Shown here: in pieces, positions 60,555 through 64,000 of the stretch
Layout of the letters: each line of letters opens with the position of its first letter
Numbering within the stretch: position 1 is the first letter of the stretch
Source: Xylocopilactobacillus apis
GTDB taxonomy: Bacteria; Bacillota; Bacilli; Lactobacillales; Lactobacillaceae
Length of the DNA stretch: 64,000 nucleotides
Direction of reading: 5' to 3'
Assembly: GCF_033095965.1 (NCBI RefSeq)
Contig: NZ_AP026801.1
Coordinates: forward strand, 1,960,001 to 2,024,000
Notes under the pieces: generated by a model
What the model saw: the letters and a program-made list of their open reading frames with translations, nothing else
The model's database searches: none
What the model was told of the DNA's origin: nothing
Made by a program: the position numbers and the translations under genes

Positions 60555-61706
60555 TTGAAGCCAAAAAAGTTGTTAATTTTCACTTTAGCCTTTGGAACTT
60601 TTAGTATTTTAAATACTGAAGTCGGAATTGTTGGAATTTTACCCGTTATTGCACACCATTTTGGCGTTAGCATTTCGGATGCAGGATTACTCGTAAGTTT
60701 ATTTGCAATCGTAATTGCAATTTCTGGTCCAATTATGCCCGTTATTCTTAGCAGATTTGAAACCAAAAAAATTCTTCTGTTAACTCTCTGGATTTTTGTT
60801 TTGGCAAATTGTTTATCAGCAATTGCTAGTAATTTCACAATTGCTATTATTGCCCGTCTAATTCCAGCAGTTTTTCATCCGGTATATTGTTCCTATGCTT
60901 TAACTTTAGCAAGCAGTTCCGTTGCTCCTAAAGATTCACCTAAAGCTGTATCTCGCGTTATGATTGGCGTATCTTCCGGCATGGTCCTTGGAACTCCTAT
61001 CGCCACGATCATTGCTAATCATCTATCTTATAGCGCTGCAATGTATTTTTTCGCGCTAGTAAGTCTTTTAGCCGTAATTTTAAACACCATAGTTTTACCA
61101 AAGAAAACTATTAAGCGCTCATCAGGAAAAAGAATATCTTTAAAATCAGTAATTAAAAAACGATCTCTTTGGCTTTCAGGTGCTGGAACTATTGCTGTTG
61201 AAACTTCACTTGCCCTGGTTTATAGCTACATCTCTGATTATCTAAGCCAAGTGGCTCATTTTAATGCTAATCAGTTAAGTACTGCGCTTTTTGCTTTTGG
61301 TATTACAAGTGTTCTCGGTAATTTAATTGCTGGATTTGGTCTTGGAAATTTTCCACAGAAATTTATGATCCTTTTCCCTTTTGTATTAGGGACAATTTAT
61401 GTGCTTGACCCGCTTTTAAGCAAAAATTGGATTTTAATGCTGATTCTGGTTTTAGTATGGGGCGCCGTTTATGGCATTGGCAACAACATTCAACAATATT
61501 TAATTTCTTCAGCCATTCCTGAAGCCTTAAACCTAGCTAATGGGCTCTTTATTTCTTTAGGAAATGTCGGAACAACCCTCGGTACCACAATAGGCGGAAT
61601 CTTACTGGGAAAATGGGGAGTTGGAACTTTACCTTATGGAGGAGTTGGCGTCCTTGTAATAACCTTGTTCATTATTCTTTTGCGTAATCAAATAGTTACT
61701 AAATAG
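60555..61706 (+). CDS. MFS transporter (DHA1, arabinose-efflux-like)
   Basis: 383 residues, 12 transmembrane helices. The opening LAFGTFSILNTEVGIVGILP matches the AraJ/YdhP group of drug- or sugar-efflux MFS carriers; the loop ARLIPAVFHPVYCSYALTLA is also typical. The start is TTG 60555, with AAGGAG 12 bases away. It is divergent from, and probably controlled by, the LysR-type regulator at 59532-60422. Substrate unknown. Confidence 0.87.
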   Translation: MKPKKLLIFTLAFGTFSILNTEVGIVGILPVIAHHFGVSISDAGLLVSLFAIVIAISGPIMPVILSRFETKKILLLTLWIFVLANCLSAIASNFTIAIIARLIPAVFHPVYCSYALTLASSSVAPKDSPKAVSRVMIGVSSGMVLGTPIATIIANHLSYSAAMYFFALVSLLAVILNTIVLPKKTIKRSSGKRISLKSVIKKRSLWLSGAGTIAVETSLALVYSYISDYLSQVAHFNANQLSTALFAFGITSVLGNLIAGFGLGNFPQKFMILFPFVLGTIYVLDPLLSKNWILMLILVLVWGAVYGIGNNIQQYLISSAIPEALNLANGLFISLGNVGTTLGTTIGGILLGKWGVGTLPYGGVGVLVITLFIILLRNQIVTK

Positions 61707-61784
61707 TTAAGTTAAATTTTTGAAGTTGTTTCGCATAACCTTGTTTGTTATATTGATCTTAAATAACGAATAGGAGCACTTAAA

Positions 61785-62657
61785 ATGAAAAAAATTGCAG
61801 TGGTCGGCAGTGCCAATATGGATTTAATGCTCACGTTAGACCGCTTCCCAGAGGTTGGCGAAACCGTTCTCGGTAAAAATTACCAATATACTTTCGGCGG
61901 TAAAGGAGCCAATCAAGCAGTTGCTGTCAAAAGACTGGGTGGGGATGTTAAATTTTTTGCTCGTTTAGGAAAAGATGACAACGGACAGAAAATGGAAAAT
62001 AATTTCAAAAAAGAAAACCTGCCCGTTGTAATCGCTCATTCCAATCTTCACTCTGGCTTTGCCACAATTATTAATTTCCAACAAGACAATCGAATTATGG
62101 TTTTTTCCGGCTGTAACATGGAATCAACTCCAGAATACGAGCAGCAAATTCAAAACCAATTAGCTGAGTTTGATTTAATTCTTTTACAATGTGAAATTGC
62201 CCCCAGTCTTAACTTTGCAGTTGCTAAATGGGGGCACGAGCACGGCAAAACTGTAATTCTTAATCCAGCTCCCGTTGATAAATTTGAAACTCGCATTTTA
62301 CCTTATGTCGATTATCTCTTGCCTAATGAAACAGAAGCTGCTTTGATTTTAAAAGAAAATCAAAATCTAGATTTAAATAAAATTATTACAACTCAAGGCA
62401 GCCTCGGTGCTTCTTACACAAAAGACAATAAACAATATCTGGTTCCTGCTCTTCATGGTCTTAACGTTGTCGATACGACCGGTGCCGGAGATGCTTTTGT
62501 CGGAGGCTTCGTTTACGGGCTCGCCAATGATTATCCAATTTCAAAATGTGTCATGTGTGGTAATATTACTGGCGGTAAAAATACTGAAAGCCTTGGTGCA
62601 ACAACCGGCATGATTGATCAAAAAACTTTAAACGAATTACTAAACTCTCAAGCTTAA
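61785..62657 (+). CDS. rbsK: Ribokinase
   Basis: ATP-dependent phosphorylation of ribose to ribose-5-phosphate. 290 residues of the PfkB family. The N-terminal signature is GGKGANQAVAVKRLGG; the C-terminal one is DTTGAGDAFVGGF with the catalytic Asp. Start VVGSANMDLMLTLDRFP is ribokinase-like. No ribose transporter or rbsD is adjacent; rpiA is 42 kb away. Confidence 0.93.
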   Translation: MKKIAVVGSANMDLMLTLDRFPEVGETVLGKNYQYTFGGKGANQAVAVKRLGGDVKFFARLGKDDNGQKMENNFKKENLPVVIAHSNLHSGFATIINFQQDNRIMVFSGCNMESTPEYEQQIQNQLAEFDLILLQCEIAPSLNFAVAKWGHEHGKTVILNPAPVDKFETRILPYVDYLLPNETEAALILKENQNLDLNKIITTQGSLGASYTKDNKQYLVPALHGLNVVDTTGAGDAFVGGFVYGLANDYPISKCVMCGNITGGKNTESLGATTGMIDQKTLNELLNSQA

Positions 62658-62673
62658 CTGAGAGTTTTTTCTT
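62640..62673 (+). terminator. Terminator overlapping the end of rbsK
   Basis: ACTCTCA (62644-62650) pairs with TGAGAGT (62659-62665), then TTTTTT. The stop codon of rbsK lies in the loop, and the end of the HIT gene lies in the right arm. Confidence 0.75.
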
Positions 62674-63175
62674 GCTTTAAAACTTCATCGAGTGCTAAAT
62701 TAAGCTGATTTTTCATCTCTGATAATTCATCATCATTGGGTTCATTATCTTCAGCATACATTATCTCTGGATTTAGCCACCACACTGGCCCCGAAGAAGC
62801 TGGATTATTTCTTTCAACTTGCTTAAAAAAAGGCCAAACATCTGAATTTGAAAGTGATAGATCTCCTTTACGCCGCGCAAATAAATGCCAATGCAGATGA
62901 GTGTCCCCATTGCCTAAAAGTTCATAATTAATTTTATCGGCATTAAAAGCTTTGCTGCAAGCCTCAGCAACTAATGACATCTCATTTAGAAACTCTAACT
63001 TTTGAGCTTTTGGCAAATGAAAAAGTTCGGTTTGATGTTCTTTAAACAAAAATAAAGTATAGCCTTTAAAATATTGGTGATCTCCAATCACTACATAACC
63101 CGTGTTTAGCTCCCGCACTAAATATTTATTCGTTCCTGATTTGATCTGATCGATGCGGTGACAAATTTCACACAT
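62654..63175 (-). CDS. HIT-family (histidine triad) nucleotide hydrolase/transferase
   Basis: 173 residues. The histidine triad is THLHWHLFARR (H-x-H-x-H) near residue 95, preceded by NYELLGNGD. CEICHR near the start may bind zinc. Relatives hydrolyse diadenosine polyphosphates or nucleoside phosphoramidates. The gene converges on rbsK with a four-base overlap of the 3' ends. The toxin gene lies 11 bases upstream on the same strand. Confidence 0.88.
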   Translation of the reverse strand: MCEICHRIDQIKSGTNKYLVRELNTGYVVIGDHQYFKGYTLFLFKEHQTELFHLPKAQKLEFLNEMSLVAEACSKAFNADKINYELLGNGDTHLHWHLFARRKGDLSLSNSDVWPFFKQVERNNPASSGPVWWLNPEIMYAEDNEPNDDELSEMKNQLNLALDEVLKQEKTLS

Positions 63176-63186
63176 TTACTGCTCCT

Positions 63187-63528
63187 TTAGAAAATATATT
63201 CAATTACTTCTTCAATTTGAGAAACATCATAGTCTGGCAGCTTTTCAATATACTGTAATTCCCTTTTTTGAAAATCTAACGACTTAAGCTGTGAAATTAT
63301 CACCTGTCCGGCAGTTTGAATTTCATCCGGCAGCAAATAACGGTTGGCCTGATCTTTAATCGTTGTCGTAATTGGACAAATAATTGCAAAAAGAGTCGTT
63401 CGATTAAATTCATAACGAGAAACAACTAATCCTGGTCTTCTTTTTTCAATTTCTTTGCCCGTAGAAGGGTCGAAATTAATCCACACAATGTCACCTTTTT
63501 CAGGAATATAATTTTTTTCTTCACTCAT
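63187..63528 (-). CDS. PemK/MazF-family mRNA interferase toxin
   Basis: 113 residues. The start GDIVWINFDPSTGKEIEKRR-type motif and PGLVVSRYEFN are typical of the MazF barrel, with the catalytic Arg/Thr pair in RPGLVVS and ICPITTTIKD. MazF toxins cut mRNA at short sites. Its start overlaps the antitoxin stop by one base (TAATG). Confidence 0.93.
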   Translation of the reverse strand: MSEEKNYIPEKGDIVWINFDPSTGKEIEKRRPGLVVSRYEFNRTTLFAIICPITTTIKDQANRYLLPDEIQTAGQVIISQLKSLDFQKRELQYIEKLPDYDVSQIEEVIEYIF

Positions 63529-63758
63529 TACAATAACTCATTTCCTAAAGGATTAATTTCTTCCCACTCATCTGCTTCATAATACTCGCCATCATGAAGA
63601 TCCTTAAAAGGGTCTTTTAATTTTGGCTGTAAAACTATCGACCCATCCTCAAAATAAATTACCTTATATTCCTGATCTACTGGGGGTTGCTGTCCATTTA
63701 CTTTTGGTAATTCCACCATCACAGAGTTGCCATCAAGATATGATTTAGTTTTTAACAT
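63528..63758 (-). CDS. MazE/PemI-type antitoxin
   Basis: 76 residues. The N-terminal swapped-hairpin AbrB-like pattern (DGNSVMVELPK) and an acidic C-terminus (EADEWEEINPL) that would block the toxin. First gene of the pair, coupled to the toxin. Pairs like this are usually autoregulated through the antitoxin. No palindrome was seen in the 100-base gap upstream. Confidence 0.85.
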   Translation of the reverse strand: MLKTKSYLDGNSVMVELPKVNGQQPPVDQEYKVIYFEDGSIVLQPKLKDPFKDLHDGEYYEADEWEEINPLGNELL

Positions 63759-63859
63759 TTTTCCCGCTTTCTTCCATTATATGGATTAAGAATAAACTTT
63801 TACTCACGTTCTAATATAGTTCATAATATATTAAAACATTAAATTTTAGGAGTCTTATT

Positions 63860-64000
63860 TTGGGAAAAGAATTAGAAAATATGTTAAATGGCAAATTATA
63901 CCGGGCTGGAATTGATCCAATTGCTTGTGAACGTTCAGACCGGGCAAAAGTGCTTACTCGACAGTTTAATGAATCAACTGAGTTTGACCGTGAGTTTCAA
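63860..64000 (+). CDS. Sugar O-acetyltransferase (Maa-type), N-terminal part
   Basis: Only 47 codons before the right edge: GKELENMLNGKLYRAGIDPI then ACERSDRAKVLTRQFN, the N-terminal helical cap of maltose/galactoside O-acetyltransferases (MGKELENMLxGKLY). The left-handed beta-helix and active site lie outside. The start is TTG 63860 with AGGAG 7 bases before it. Confidence 0.85.
   Translation, partial: MGKELENMLNGKLYRAGIDPIACERSDRAKVLTRQFNESTEFDREFQ

Overview
The window is AT-rich Gram-positive chromosomal DNA and reads as a member of the Lactobacillaceae. The indicators are WxL/DUF916 surface-protein clusters, LuxS, PepC, an L-2-hydroxyisocaproate-type dehydrogenase, a GH65 protein, sortase A, HrcA (CIRCE) and CtsR operators, and a T-run terminator after most transcription units. 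Many genes start with TTG or GTG behind good Shine-Dalgarno sites. No rRNA, tRNA, IS element, prophage or CRISPR array was seen, and no gene-free stretch exceeds 300 bases.

Layout. 1-264 is the 5' end of serS. 473-10020 holds an Mga/AtxA-type regulator facing four DUF916-DUF3324 membrane proteins and three WxL proteins. 10098-23148 is mostly housekeeping (luxS, glmS, clpP, a hydroxyacid dehydrogenase, an Rpn-type nuclease, a broken hydrolase, groESL, a GNAT gene, rpiA, pepC, kup). 23276-33342 has signal peptidase I, small membrane proteins, an aminotransferase, a large FtsX-type permease, a lipoprotein, a GH25 muramidase and a cation efflux protein. 33625-35776 is a divergent pair: a membrane-anchored flavodoxin and a haem/flavin transmembrane reductase. 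35841-38782 has rplM-rpsI, a metallo-hydrolase and an NlpC/P60 wall hydrolase.

38883-50779 is a second envelope region: two tandem TcaA-like zinc-ribbon membrane proteins, another DUF916 protein, a BspA-type repeat protein killed by nonsense mutations, a WxL protein, an LPXTG protein, a GH65 protein with a substituted catalytic residue, and sortase A. 50910-56198 carries a tandem duplication of secreted cyclophilin-like proteins, a membrane-fused PstS-like protein, a surface hydrolase and a PTS IIC permease. 56311-64000 has pyrF-pyrE behind an attenuator, two MFS transporters (one opposite a LysR regulator), ribokinase, a HIT protein, a PemK/MazF-type toxin-antitoxin pair and the start of a sugar acetyltransferase.

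Regulatory reading gives the most new material. Two perfect WalR-type boxes precede the GH25 muramidase and the NlpC/P60 hydrolase. In the GH25 gene the only upstream ATG lies inside the -10 element, so translation probably starts at an ATT codon behind a perfect Shine-Dalgarno. The flavodoxin/reductase pair is driven by two back-to-back promoters with the same -35 (TTGCCT) and 19-bp spacers, the hallmark of MerR-family control. A strong promoter followed by a terminator hairpin precedes the cation efflux gene and may be an attenuator or a small RNA.
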